Origin: Palleniella muris
GTDB lineage: Bacteria > Bacteroidota > Bacteroidia > Bacteroidales > Bacteroidaceae
Assembly (NCBI RefSeq): GCF_004792655.1
Contig: NZ_SRZC01000017.1
Span: forward strand, 1 to 64,000
DNA length: 64,000 nucleotides
Reading direction: 5' to 3'
In this document: positions 36,385 through 44,437 of the stretch, piece after piece
How the letters are laid out: the number at the start of each line of letters is the position of its first letter
How positions within the stretch are numbered: the first letter of the stretch is position 1
Position numbers and translations under genes: made by a program
The notes under the pieces: model-generated
Seen by the model: only the letters and a program-made list of their open reading frames with translations
Told to the model about the DNA's origin: nothing
Databases searched by the model: none

Positions 36385-36400
36385 TGGCATGGTTTTAGCG
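36385..36400 (+). promoter_or_regulatory. Sigma-54 (-24/-12) promoter of the efflux operon
   Basis: TGGCATGGTTTTAGCG fits the sigma-54 consensus TGGCACG-N4-TTGCA with the required GG-N10-GC spacing (GG at 36386-36387, GC at 36398-36399). It lies 56 bp before the adaptor gene. The operon is followed by an NtrC-type sigma-54 activator and kinase, which makes the site credible. Confidence 0.7.
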
Positions 36401-36455
36401 ATAATAAACAGCGTAACAGCAAACAAACGAACAAACTAAAAAAACAAAAAGAAAT

Positions 36456-37703
36456 ATGGACAGAGAAATTCCAAAGAAAGAGATTCTGATGCGGAAAAGG
36501 AAGAGCCTCATCAAAGTGGCGGCGGTCATTTTAGTGGCAATCATTGCGGTTGTATGCGTCATGCAGGCATTCATGAGCAGTGTTTACATGCGCGACCTTG
36601 CCGTGAGCGATGTGGACAAAGGCACGATAGAGGTGAGCATCACTGCCTCGGGACGCGTCACCGCCTTTGACGAGATTATCAATTCGCCCGTGTCAACGCG
36701 CATCCTCGAGGTGCTTACGCAGGAGGGCGACAGCGTCAATGTCGGTACAGTACTCATGCGTCTTGACCTTGACAAAGCGGAGACCGACTACCAGAACGCC
36801 GCCGACCAAAGCGAAATGCAGCGTCTGGAGATGAGCAAACTAAAGGTGAACAACACCACACAGCTGAACAGTCTTGAGATGCAGGTGAAGGTTTCGGAGA
36901 TGAAGGTCAACCGCCTTGCCACCAATGTGCGCAACGAACGTTACCTTGACAGTCTCGGAAGCGGGACAACGGACAAGGTGCGAGAGGCGGAACTTTCCTA
37001 CAAGACTGCACTTTTGGAACTTGAGCAGTTGCGCCAACAGCTCGGCAATGAGAGGCGTATGAAGCATGCCGACGAGAAACTGAAATCGCTGGAGTGTGAC
37101 ATTTCCGACAAAAACCTTGGCAACATGCGCCGCACACTTGCCGATGCACAAATCCGTTCGCCACGCAAAGCGGTTGTCACCTACATTAATAATAATATGG
37201 GAGCAATGGTCAACCAAGGCGAAAAAGTGGCGGTGGTCAGCGACCTGAGCCACTTCAAGGTGGAGGCGAGCATCGCCGACGCTTACAGTGAGCAGCTTGG
37301 CATTGGTGGAAGGGTCATCGTGCGCATCGGCAGCGACAAGCTGGAGGGTTCTATCGCCTCTATAACTCCGACCTCAAAGGACGGTACAATCAATTTCACC
37401 GTACGTCTTGACAACCCGAGCCACAAGCGTCTGAGGGCGGGACTGAAGACAGATGTCTACGTGATGAACTCCGTTAAAGACAACGTTCTGCGCATAAAGA
37501 ACGGCTCCTACTACATCGGGCAGGGCGACTACGAGCTCTTTGTCTTCGACGGTGACGGTGAGTTGCGCAAGCAGAAAGTAAAGTTGGGCGACTCCAACTA
37601 CGATTATGTCGAGGTCATAAGCGGACTGAAACCCGGCGACCGTGTGGTGGTCAGTGACATGAAGGAATACAAAGGGAAAAACAAACTGAAGGTGAAGAAA
37701 TAA
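36456..37703 (+). CDS. HlyD/MacA-type periplasmic adaptor protein
   Basis: 415-aa membrane-fusion protein that would bridge the inner-membrane ABC permeases and the TolC-type channel. A single N-terminal membrane helix (about 17-40, LIKVAAVILVAIIAVVCVM) is followed by the first half of a lipoyl domain (SITASGRVTAFDEIINSPV), a long coiled-coil hairpin (about 110-225, rich in Glu/Lys/Leu), the second lipoyl half (AQIRSPRKAVVTYINNN) and beta-barrel/membrane-proximal domains (GLKTDVYVMN, VEVISGLKPGDRVVV). First gene of a plus-strand run with a 19-bp gap to the next gene, transcribed from the sigma-54 site 56 bp upstream. The start could be the ATG 33 bp later. Confidence 0.88.
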   Translation: MDREIPKKEILMRKRKSLIKVAAVILVAIIAVVCVMQAFMSSVYMRDLAVSDVDKGTIEVSITASGRVTAFDEIINSPVSTRILEVLTQEGDSVNVGTVLMRLDLDKAETDYQNAADQSEMQRLEMSKLKVNNTTQLNSLEMQVKVSEMKVNRLATNVRNERYLDSLGSGTTDKVREAELSYKTALLELEQLRQQLGNERRMKHADEKLKSLECDISDKNLGNMRRTLADAQIRSPRKAVVTYINNNMGAMVNQGEKVAVVSDLSHFKVEASIADAYSEQLGIGGRVIVRIGSDKLEGSIASITPTSKDGTINFTVRLDNPSHKRLRAGLKTDVYVMNSVKDNVLRIKNGSYYIGQGDYELFVFDGDGELRKQKVKLGDSNYDYVEVISGLKPGDRVVVSDMKEYKGKNKLKVKK

Positions 37704-37722
37704 CAACCAAACACAAAGCAAT

Positions 37723-38793
37723 ATGCGACAAGCTATTAATCTTCTTAAGCAGCACAAGCTGTTCAGCGGAATTAACATCCTCGGAACAGCCTTGACCATC
37801 GCAATGACGATGACGATATTCATCATCCTTTATGTCAAGTTCGGGCATATCTATCCCGAACAAAACCGCGACCGCATGCTTGTTGTGGGACCTATCAAGT
37901 CCTATCCTAAAGGAAAACCGGAGAATTACCACATTCCGATTGGACATTCTGTGCTGTTTGCCAACGAGTATCTTGCAAAATTACCTCACGTGGAAGCTAT
38001 TGCAACAGCTATTAGTGATTATGGGAAACAGGGAGTCTTTATATCAAAAGACCGTAAAGCAGAGGCCGTGGTTACCGCGACAAATGAAGGCTTTTGGCGA
38101 GTGTTTGGCTTTAACTTCATCGCAGGGCATCCCTATTCACGCAAGGATGTGGCAAGCCATGCTAAAGTTGCTGTCGTATGCCGTTCCTTGGCACAAGAGT
38201 TTTGGGCAACAACAGATGCTGTCGGACGCACGCTTACGGTAAGGGATTCTGTCGAAGTGAAGATAATAGGAGTTGTTGACGACTGCTCTTTGGCTGCCAC
38301 ATCATGCTATTCGCAAATATGGATTCCCATTCAAGGAAGCGACACTGTTCTTCCCTCCTTTTGGACAAGCAACCTATATGGCGGATGCGCCTCCTATCTG
38401 CTTTGCGACAATAAGAAGAACATACCATTGATACAGCAGGAGGCGGAGAACATTATGAAGCGTATCAGCAATGCAGACAAAGAGGATGAATATTCGTTAA
38501 TGGGGCAGCCTGACACATTTGTCAAAAGCGCTTTGCGCACTGAGTTTACAAAAGATTATGATGAAAAGGCATCTATACGTGGATTTCTGTACATACTTTT
38601 GGCAGTCCTGATTATCCCTTCGCTGAATCTTAGCGGCATGATTAGCAGCCGAATGAACAGCCGTTTGCCCGAACTTGGTATACGCAAGGCGTACGGAGCA
38701 AGCAACCGACAGTTGCTTTTCCAAATGATGAACGAGAATCTTTTGCTCACGGCAGCCGGCAGTTTGATAGGATTATATCCAACTAAGGAATAA
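37723..38793 (+). CDS. Truncated FtsX/MacB-type ABC permease (5' remnant)
   Basis: 356 aa. It begins like the intact permease at 39987: N-terminal membrane helix (NILGTALTIAMTMTIFIIL), MacB-type periplasmic domain, second helix (ILLAVLIIPSLNLSGMI) and coupling segment ELGIRKAYGASNRQLLFQMM. It then breaks off at AAGSLIG and ends eight residues later in unrelated codons, so the last two membrane helices (about 70 residues) are missing. The break near 38770 runs straight into the 3' part of a different permease type in another frame, so a deletion fused two neighbouring genes. It is probably non-functional, though the frame up to the break is intact. Confidence 0.8.
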   Translation: MRQAINLLKQHKLFSGINILGTALTIAMTMTIFIILYVKFGHIYPEQNRDRMLVVGPIKSYPKGKPENYHIPIGHSVLFANEYLAKLPHVEAIATAISDYGKQGVFISKDRKAEAVVTATNEGFWRVFGFNFIAGHPYSRKDVASHAKVAVVCRSLAQEFWATTDAVGRTLTVRDSVEVKIIGVVDDCSLAATSCYSQIWIPIQGSDTVLPSFWTSNLYGGCASYLLCDNKKNIPLIQQEAENIMKRISNADKEDEYSLMGQPDTFVKSALRTEFTKDYDEKASIRGFLYILLAVLIIPSLNLSGMISSRMNSRLPELGIRKAYGASNRQLLFQMMNENLLLTAAGSLIGLYPTKE

Positions 38794-38815
38794 AGTTTCC
38801 GGACACATTAATAAA

Positions 38816-39247
38816 ATGCGTCTGCAATCCGCACTTATCGGTTTCGCACTGTTAAGCATTTTCCTCGGAATGCTCGGCACATTCTGGATGCGTTGCAACG
38901 CCCGTCGTGCCGAAATCGGACTGATGCGCAGCATGGGAGCGCCGAAAAGGAACATAACAAACCGTTGCTTGCTGGAAGCTGCCATACTTACCACGATAGC
39001 ATTCGTGTTGATTGTTCCGATTATGTATCTTTATGCTGATGCCAATGGGTTCTATGTGATTGATGAAAAGTTGGTCGAAAACGGACAGCTCAATATAGAT
39101 TACCCGCAAAACAGATTCGGAAGCCATTTCGCATTGGTAACAATAATAACTTATGTTGTGCTGCTTGGCATATCATTGCTTGGCACATATATCCCTGCGA
39201 CTCTTGCCGCCCGAATGCAGCCGGCTGACGTGTTGAAGGATGAATAA
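38816..39247 (+). CDS. Truncated FtsX/MacB-type ABC permease (3' remnant)
   Basis: 143 aa from the first ATG; the frame is open from 38771, where DYIQLRN matches the segment SDYNSLRN near residue 279 of the intact permease at 41286. It contains the last three membrane helices and coupling segment (SIFLGMLGTFWMRCNARRAEIGLMRSMGAPKRN) and the usual tail ARMQPADVLKDE. The whole N-terminal helix and periplasmic domain are missing. With the preceding remnant it marks a deletion of about 1 kb in an ancestral permease pair. It cannot form a full MacB-like permease; whether the product is made is unknown. Confidence 0.75.
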   Translation: MRLQSALIGFALLSIFLGMLGTFWMRCNARRAEIGLMRSMGAPKRNITNRCLLEAAILTTIAFVLIVPIMYLYADANGFYVIDEKLVENGQLNIDYPQNRFGSHFALVTIITYVVLLGISLLGTYIPATLAARMQPADVLKDE

Positions 39248-39284
39248 AACAGTAAACAACAAATTAAACAAAACAAATACAATT

Positions 39285-39956
39285 ATGGAAATCATCAAAT
39301 TAGAGCGTGTAAACAAAATCTACCGCACAGACGAAATCGAGACTCAGGCATTGGAGAACGTTAACATAGAGATTGAGAAAGGCGAATTTCTCAGCATCAT
39401 GGGACCTTCCGGCTGTGGCAAGTCCACACTGCTTAACATTATTGGACTGCTTGACACTCCCACATCGGGAACAATAACCATTGACGGAACCAACATTGCA
39501 GGAATGTCCGACAAACATCTGGCACAGTTCCGTAACAAGACATTGGGCTTCGTGTTCCAGTCTTTCCACCTTATTCAGTCGTTCAACGTGATTGACAACG
39601 TGCAGCTGCCACTGCTCTACCGCAATGTCTCTGCATCCGAGCGTGAGGCTCTGGCACGCAAAGTACTGGAGCGTGTAGGCATGACCCACCGCATACACCA
39701 CATGCCAAGCCAACTTTCAGGCGGACAGTGCCAGCGCGTGGCGATAGCAAGAGCCATCATCGGTAACCCAGAGATTATCCTTGCCGACGAGCCGACAGGT
39801 AACCTTGACTCAAAGATGGGTGCGGAGGTGATGCAGCTGCTCCACCAACTCAACAAGGAGGACGGACGCACCATCGTCATGGTGACCCACAATGAGCAGC
39901 AGGCAGAGCAGACCGACCGCACCATAAGATTCTTTGACGGCCGTCAGGTGCAGTAA
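39285..39956 (+). CDS. MacB/LolD-type ABC transporter ATPase
   Basis: 223-aa nucleotide-binding subunit driving the FtsX-type permeases of the operon. Walker A GPSGCGKST, Q-loop VFQSFHLI, ABC signature LSGGQCQRVAIARA, Walker B IILADEPTGNLDS and the switch His in VMVTHN are all present, with the LolD/MacB-typical NIIGLLDTPTSGTI region. The start at 39285 is chosen because the 15 codons before it (from 39240) overlap the preceding gene and do not align with the family. It lies between the damaged and the intact permease pairs, so it can still serve the intact pair. Confidence 0.9.
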   Translation: MEIIKLERVNKIYRTDEIETQALENVNIEIEKGEFLSIMGPSGCGKSTLLNIIGLLDTPTSGTITIDGTNIAGMSDKHLAQFRNKTLGFVFQSFHLIQSFNVIDNVQLPLLYRNVSASEREALARKVLERVGMTHRIHHMPSQLSGGQCQRVAIARAIIGNPEIILADEPTGNLDSKMGAEVMQLLHQLNKEDGRTIVMVTHNEQQAEQTDRTIRFFDGRQVQ

Positions 39957-39986
39957 AACAGGCAGCATAACAAATAAGAAAAAGAA

Positions 39987-41276
39987 ATGAAACAACTGAT
40001 AAGACAGACCATCAACCAACTGCGCCAGCAGCCTGTCATCTCGTCCGTGACCATCATAGGCACGGCACTGAGCATCATGCTCATCATGATTGTCGTGATG
40101 ATGCAGCAGGTCAAGGTTGCGCCATTCGCACCCGAAAGCTATCGCGACCGTATGCTTCACTACTCTTTTTGCTCTGTGGAGAACACAGATGTAGAGAACA
40201 GTTGCAGCAACCACCCTTGCACGGAAGGCATGCTGAAAGAGCTTTTCAAACCGATGGACATACCGGAGGCGGTGACAATCTACACATGTAACACCGAAGC
40301 CATGGCTGTCGGTGTGGCAGGACAGCCAAACATCAAGGCGAACATCCGTGAGACTGACGGCGACTATTTCAAGGTCTTTGACTTCCATTTCATTGCAGGA
40401 CAGGCGGCTTTCGCGGACTTTGACAACGGCAGACCCGTCGTTATCCTCTCTGAAAGCACAGCCCTCAAAGTGTTCAACACCATCGAAGGCGTTGTGGGAC
40501 GTGAGGTGAACATCAACTACATGCCTTACAAGGTCGTGGGCATCGTCAGCAATGTCAGCACTTTGGCTGAAAACGCCTACGCAGAGGCATGGGCACCGTA
40601 CAAGGCAAACGATGCGACAATGAACAGCGAGTACAACAACGGCACCGGTGGCGTATTCTCCGCGACAATCCTGGCAAAGAGCCGTGACGACTTTGATGCC
40701 ATCCGCCGGGACTATGAGAAGCGCCTTGTCGCTTTCAATAAAGGATGGAGCAAAATCGATCACAAGGTAATCTCCCGCGGCAGACCATACGACCAGGAGA
40801 AGAACTCCATAAAGGTTGGCGCGAACAATGAGCCGGATGTGGAGAAGGAGCGCATGTTCAGATGGCTGGTTTATGCCATACTGCTGATTGTCCCTGCCGT
40901 CAACCTTACAAGCATGACGCAGAGCCGCATGCGCCAAAGAGTGAGCGAGATAGGCGTAAGGCGCGCCTTCGGCTGCACACGCCGGCAGGTTATGAGCCAG
41001 GTCATCAACGAGAATCTCATCGTGACCCTCATCGGCGGCGCGATTGGAGTGCTGCTCGGAACCATCACCGCCTACCTGCTGACAAACATCCTCTTTGCTC
41101 CGGACTGGAGCATCGTGGGCACAACACCAACGGTCAATCTGGCAATGCTCATACAGCCGACGACCGTAATCCTTGCACTTGTGTTCTGCTTCGTGCTCAA
41201 CCTGCTGAGCTGCGGACTGCCGGCACTGTGGGCTTCAAGGGTGAACATTGTTAACGCGTTAAACAAAAGGAAGTAA
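39987..41276 (+). CDS. FtsX/MacB-type ABC permease (intact, type A)
   Basis: 429-aa inner-membrane permease. N-terminal membrane helix (SVTIIGTALSIMLIMIVVMM), a large MacB periplasmic domain (residues about 50-280), then three C-terminal helices with the coupling region VSEIGVRRAFGCTRRQVMSQVI and terminal VNIVNALNKRK. It differs from classical MacB in having no fused ATPase; the separate ATPase is encoded 30 bp upstream. It pairs with the type B permease starting 9 bp later. In such systems permease, adaptor and channel export peptides, lipoproteins or toxic compounds by a mechanical pump; the cargo here is unknown. Confidence 0.88.
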   Translation: MKQLIRQTINQLRQQPVISSVTIIGTALSIMLIMIVVMMQQVKVAPFAPESYRDRMLHYSFCSVENTDVENSCSNHPCTEGMLKELFKPMDIPEAVTIYTCNTEAMAVGVAGQPNIKANIRETDGDYFKVFDFHFIAGQAAFADFDNGRPVVILSESTALKVFNTIEGVVGREVNINYMPYKVVGIVSNVSTLAENAYAEAWAPYKANDATMNSEYNNGTGGVFSATILAKSRDDFDAIRRDYEKRLVAFNKGWSKIDHKVISRGRPYDQEKNSIKVGANNEPDVEKERMFRWLVYAILLIVPAVNLTSMTQSRMRQRVSEIGVRRAFGCTRRQVMSQVINENLIVTLIGGAIGVLLGTITAYLLTNILFAPDWSIVGTTPTVNLAMLIQPTTVILALVFCFVLNLLSCGLPALWASRVNIVNALNKRK

Positions 41277-41285
41277 GATAAGACC

Positions 41286-42524
41286 ATGATAAAGAAACTT
41301 TTCACACAGATGCGCAACGAATGGCGCTCCAATGTATGGCTTGCCATCGAGCTGCTTATAATCAGTTTGCTGTTATGGTTTGTGTTTATGTCGCTCTGTA
41401 CAAAGCTGGACATCTATCTGCGTCCGTTGGGATTCGATGCCAATCATTGCTACAAGCTGTCAATGGGCATGGTAAACAGCAAGAGCACCGAGGCGAAGGA
41501 CTATAACAACAGAAGCGAGGTGAACGACGATGTGGAGGAACTTGTCGAGCGACTGCGCCACTACGAGGGCATCGAGGCAGTAAGCCTCTCTTGCAGCTCT
41601 CATCCCTACAACGGCAGCAACAACTGGAATCCGTGCAGGATTGACACAATGACAGTGGACTGCGTTTACCGGCAAATCACCCCGGACTTCATCAAAGTGT
41701 TCCGCTACGAGGGCGCAAACGGCGAGACTCCCGGGCAGTTGGCGGAGAAAGTCAATGCCGGCGGAATCTTTGTCTCGGAGAGTTTCCTTGACCTATATGG
41801 CAAGGACATAAAGGAATATGTGGGCAAGGAAATGGTGAGTGTCTTTGACTCCACATGGAGCCCGAAGATTGAAGGTGTCTTCAAGACCGTCCGTTACAGC
41901 GACTTTGACAACGGTTTCTCAAGCCGTTCTTTCTTGGTGAAGCCAAAATGGAGATTTGGCAACGATGCCGAACTCTGCATCCGCGTGAAACCGGAAGCTG
42001 ACAACGGGTTCATGGAACGCTTCATCAAGGACAAGGAAACGCGCTTCCGCGTGGGCGGACTGTACATCTCTGACATCAAATCGTTTGAGGACATCCGCGC
42101 CAATTTCCACCAAAGTGACTACAACTCTCTGCGCAATGCTGTCACGATAGCAGTGTTCCTCCTGCTCAACATCTTCCTCGGACTGTTCGGAACGTTCTGG
42201 TTCCGCACGCAGCAGAGGCGCACCGAGATTGCCCTCCACAAGGCTTTGGGAGCAACCAACAGCGATGTGTTCATCCGATTGGTAAGCGAGGGACTCTTTG
42301 TCCTGCTCATCACAGTGCCGTTTACGGTAGCTATCGCATCCTTGATATACTATTACGGTCTGTTCTTTTCCGAGGACTCATGGTATACAGGAGTGGAAAA
42401 GATAATCCTTATAAGCGGAATCACCTCATTCGCTGTCATAGCATTGGTGATTGTCATCGGCATCTATTTCCCGGCACGCAAGGCGATGGGCATAAGCCCT
42501 GCCGAGGCATTGCGTGACGAATAG
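41286..42524 (+). CDS. FtsX/MacB-type ABC permease (intact, type B)
   Basis: 412-aa inner-membrane permease, the likely partner of the type A protein. N-terminal helix (WLAIELLIISLLLWFVFM), MacB-like periplasmic domain with several short insertions, and C-terminal helices with FLGLFGTFWFRTQQRRTEIA, then ALGATNSDV and the typical ending ISPAEALRDE. Only 9 bp separate it from the type A gene. The 3' remnant at 38816 is a paralogue of this gene's C-terminal third, showing that the operon once held two A-B pairs. Confidence 0.87.
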   Translation: MIKKLFTQMRNEWRSNVWLAIELLIISLLLWFVFMSLCTKLDIYLRPLGFDANHCYKLSMGMVNSKSTEAKDYNNRSEVNDDVEELVERLRHYEGIEAVSLSCSSHPYNGSNNWNPCRIDTMTVDCVYRQITPDFIKVFRYEGANGETPGQLAEKVNAGGIFVSESFLDLYGKDIKEYVGKEMVSVFDSTWSPKIEGVFKTVRYSDFDNGFSSRSFLVKPKWRFGNDAELCIRVKPEADNGFMERFIKDKETRFRVGGLYISDIKSFEDIRANFHQSDYNSLRNAVTIAVFLLLNIFLGLFGTFWFRTQQRRTEIALHKALGATNSDVFIRLVSEGLFVLLITVPFTVAIASLIYYYGLFFSEDSWYTGVEKIILISGITSFAVIALVIVIGIYFPARKAMGISPAEALRDE

Positions 42525-42562
42525 GAGGAAATGAAAAAAAGGACTCTCCGGGGGCATTTTCC

Positions 42563-42650
42563 CAATATATCATATTGAACGCCTCAATATATCATATTGA
42601 ACTCCTCAATATATCATTTTGAGAATCTCAATGTAGCACATCGGGAAAGT
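42563..42650. repeat. Tandem 22-bp palindromic repeats before the TolC-type gene
   Basis: Units start at 42563, 42585, 42607 and (diverged) 42629. The first two share CAATATATCATATTGAAC; the core is the palindrome CAATAT-ATC-ATATTG. The period equals that of the AAAGGT arrays but the sequence is unrelated. Position between permease and channel genes suggests an operator cluster or an mRNA structure that sets TolC expression. Confidence 0.65.
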
Positions 42651-42715
42651 ATAGCAACCACTTGTTCCTGAACCATGCGGAAATGTATAAAAAACAACCA
42701 AACAATTCTACGATT

Positions 42716-44209
42716 ATGAAGCAATTAATAGTTATAAATAAAAGGACATTAGGATTAATTGCATGTGCCTGGCTGTGCGTGAGTATAGCCAGCGCACAAT
42801 CTCGCAGCCTGTCACTCGAAGAGGCTGTCTCTTTGGCAAGGAAGCAGAGCGTTGACGCCTCGGTGGCACTCAACGAACTGAAGACGGCGTATTGGGAGTA
42901 CCGCACATACAAGGCGAATCTTCTGCCGGAGATGAACTTCTCTGCCAGTCTGCCTAACTATCAGAAGGCGTACAGTGCTTATCAGCAGGATGACGGCTCA
43001 TATACTTATGTGCGCAACAATTATCTGAACATGCAGGGCGAACTGAGCATCGACCAGAACATCTGGCTGACGGGAGGCAAACTGTCCATAGCGACCTCAC
43101 TGGATTTCATGAAGCAGCTTGACGGGACAAAGGACCGCCGCTACATGTCCCTGCCGGTGGCTATAACTCTGCAGCAGCCTGTCTTCGGTGTGAACTCCAT
43201 AAAATGGGATCGCCGCATAGAACCGGTGCGCTATCAGGAGGCTAAGGCGGCGTTCATTTCCGCCACGGAGGATGTGACAATAAAGACCATAGACTATTAT
43301 TTCAACCTTCTTCTTGCAGGAGAGAACGTGGGAATCGCCGAACAGAACCTGCGCAATGCCGAGAAACTTTATGAGGTGGCGAAGGCTAAAAGGGAGATGG
43401 GGCAGATAAGCAAGAACGACCTTCTGCAAATGGAGCTTAATGTGCTTGACGCACGCTCCTCGCTGACGGGCTACGAGAGTGCAAGGAAGAGTTCGATGTT
43501 CCGCCTGCAATCGTTCCTCGGACTGGAGGACAACGAGCAGATTGTGCCTGTCGTTCCCGACACTCTTCAGGCTATAGAACTGAGCTATGGCGAGGTGAGG
43601 GAGAAGGCGCTGAGGAACAACTCTTTCGTGCATAACATACGCCGCCGCCAGTTGGAGGCGGACTATGCTGTGGCAAAGGCGCGCGGCAACTTGCGTCAGG
43701 TGACACTCTTCGCACAGGTGGGGTTCACCGGCACCGCCCGTGATGCCGGCGATGCTTACCGCAATCTGAAGGACAATCAGGTGGTGCAGCTTGGCGTTAA
43801 AGTGCCGTTGCTTGACTGGGGCAAGCGTCGCGGACAGGTGAAGGTGGCGCAGAGCAACAGGGAGGTGATGCGCAGCCGTCTGAAAAAGGAGACAATGGAG
43901 TTCAACCAGAACTTGTTTATCCTTGTCGAACAGTTCAACAAGCAGCAGGAACAGCTGGACATCGCCAACCGTGCCGACGAGATAGCGCGCAAGAGATACG
44001 ACACAAACGTGGAGACGTACATGATTGGCAAGATCTCCACTCTCGACCTCAACGACTCTCAGACGACCAAGGACGAGGCACGGCGCAAGCACCTGACCGA
44101 GATGTTCTACTATTGGTACTATCTCTATCAGATACGCAGCCTCACTCTATGGGATTGGCATCACAACACGGGTATCGACGCTGATTTTGAGAAGATTATC
44201 AAAGAATAA
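42716..44209 (+). CDS. TolC-family outer-membrane efflux protein
   Basis: 497 aa from ATG 42716, chosen because a signal peptide follows (MKQLIVINKRTLGLIACAWL, ending SIASAQ). Two repeats of long heptad-rich helices and short beta strands match the OEP family (SLEEAVSLARKQSVDASVAL, TIDYYFNLLLAGENVGIAEQ, VAKAKREMGQISKNDLLQME, and in the second half RKRYDTNVETYMIGKIS). It would form the outer-membrane exit duct for the MacA/permease system encoded just before it. It is separated from the permease gene by about 190 bp holding the 22-bp repeats, so its expression may be tuned separately. Confidence 0.9.
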   Translation: MKQLIVINKRTLGLIACAWLCVSIASAQSRSLSLEEAVSLARKQSVDASVALNELKTAYWEYRTYKANLLPEMNFSASLPNYQKAYSAYQQDDGSYTYVRNNYLNMQGELSIDQNIWLTGGKLSIATSLDFMKQLDGTKDRRYMSLPVAITLQQPVFGVNSIKWDRRIEPVRYQEAKAAFISATEDVTIKTIDYYFNLLLAGENVGIAEQNLRNAEKLYEVAKAKREMGQISKNDLLQMELNVLDARSSLTGYESARKSSMFRLQSFLGLEDNEQIVPVVPDTLQAIELSYGEVREKALRNNSFVHNIRRRQLEADYAVAKARGNLRQVTLFAQVGFTGTARDAGDAYRNLKDNQVVQLGVKVPLLDWGKRRGQVKVAQSNREVMRSRLKKETMEFNQNLFILVEQFNKQQEQLDIANRADEIARKRYDTNVETYMIGKISTLDLNDSQTTKDEARRKHLTEMFYYWYYLYQIRSLTLWDWHHNTGIDADFEKIIKE

Positions 44210-44239
44210 CCTTGTTGCCACTCCAAAAGAAAAATATCT

Positions 44240-44339
44240 CTCGAAGAATACAAAGAAACAAAAGAATTTCTCTTTTATGGAACATGAACAAACAATATAA
44301 AAGCGAATAAAATTCTTTTGTTTCTTTATTTTCTTCGAG
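44240..44339. repeat. Long inverted repeat, family copy 2
   Basis: Arms of 30 bp (44240-44269 and 44310-44339) match at 28 positions, reading CTCGAAGAATACAAAGAAAC then AAAAGAATTT. They are followed by CAACTATCCTCTTAGAGAAA, which is close to the flank of copy 3. It lies between the tolC-like gene and the response-regulator gene. Confidence 0.75.
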
Positions 44340-44425
44340 CAACTATCCTCTTAGAGAAAGGCTTGCCACTGTACGATGATGCCCAAAAACCATGGCATTC
44401 CCTTGTATGCCTTGGATATTTTTAT

Positions 44426-44434
44426 TAATTTTGC
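44426..44434 (+). promoter_or_regulatory. -7 promoter element of the NtrC-type regulator
   Basis: TAATTTTGC only 4 nt before the ATG at 44438. With usual -7 spacing transcription would begin at or just after the start codon, so the mRNA may be leaderless or the element fortuitous. Confidence 0.4.
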
Positions 44435-44437
44435 AAC

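Noticed and set aside
39810..40937. Minus-strand open frame of 375 codons over the ATPase and permease genes
   Set aside because: Composition is His/Val/Leu-rich antisense of clear genes; no recognisable motif. The same applies to 43097-44092 and 25416-26861.
42530..42716. A second sigma-54 promoter before the TolC-type gene
   Set aside because: No GG-N10-GC pair in the region; the nearest GG-GC combination (near 42641-42655) has a 9-bp spacer.
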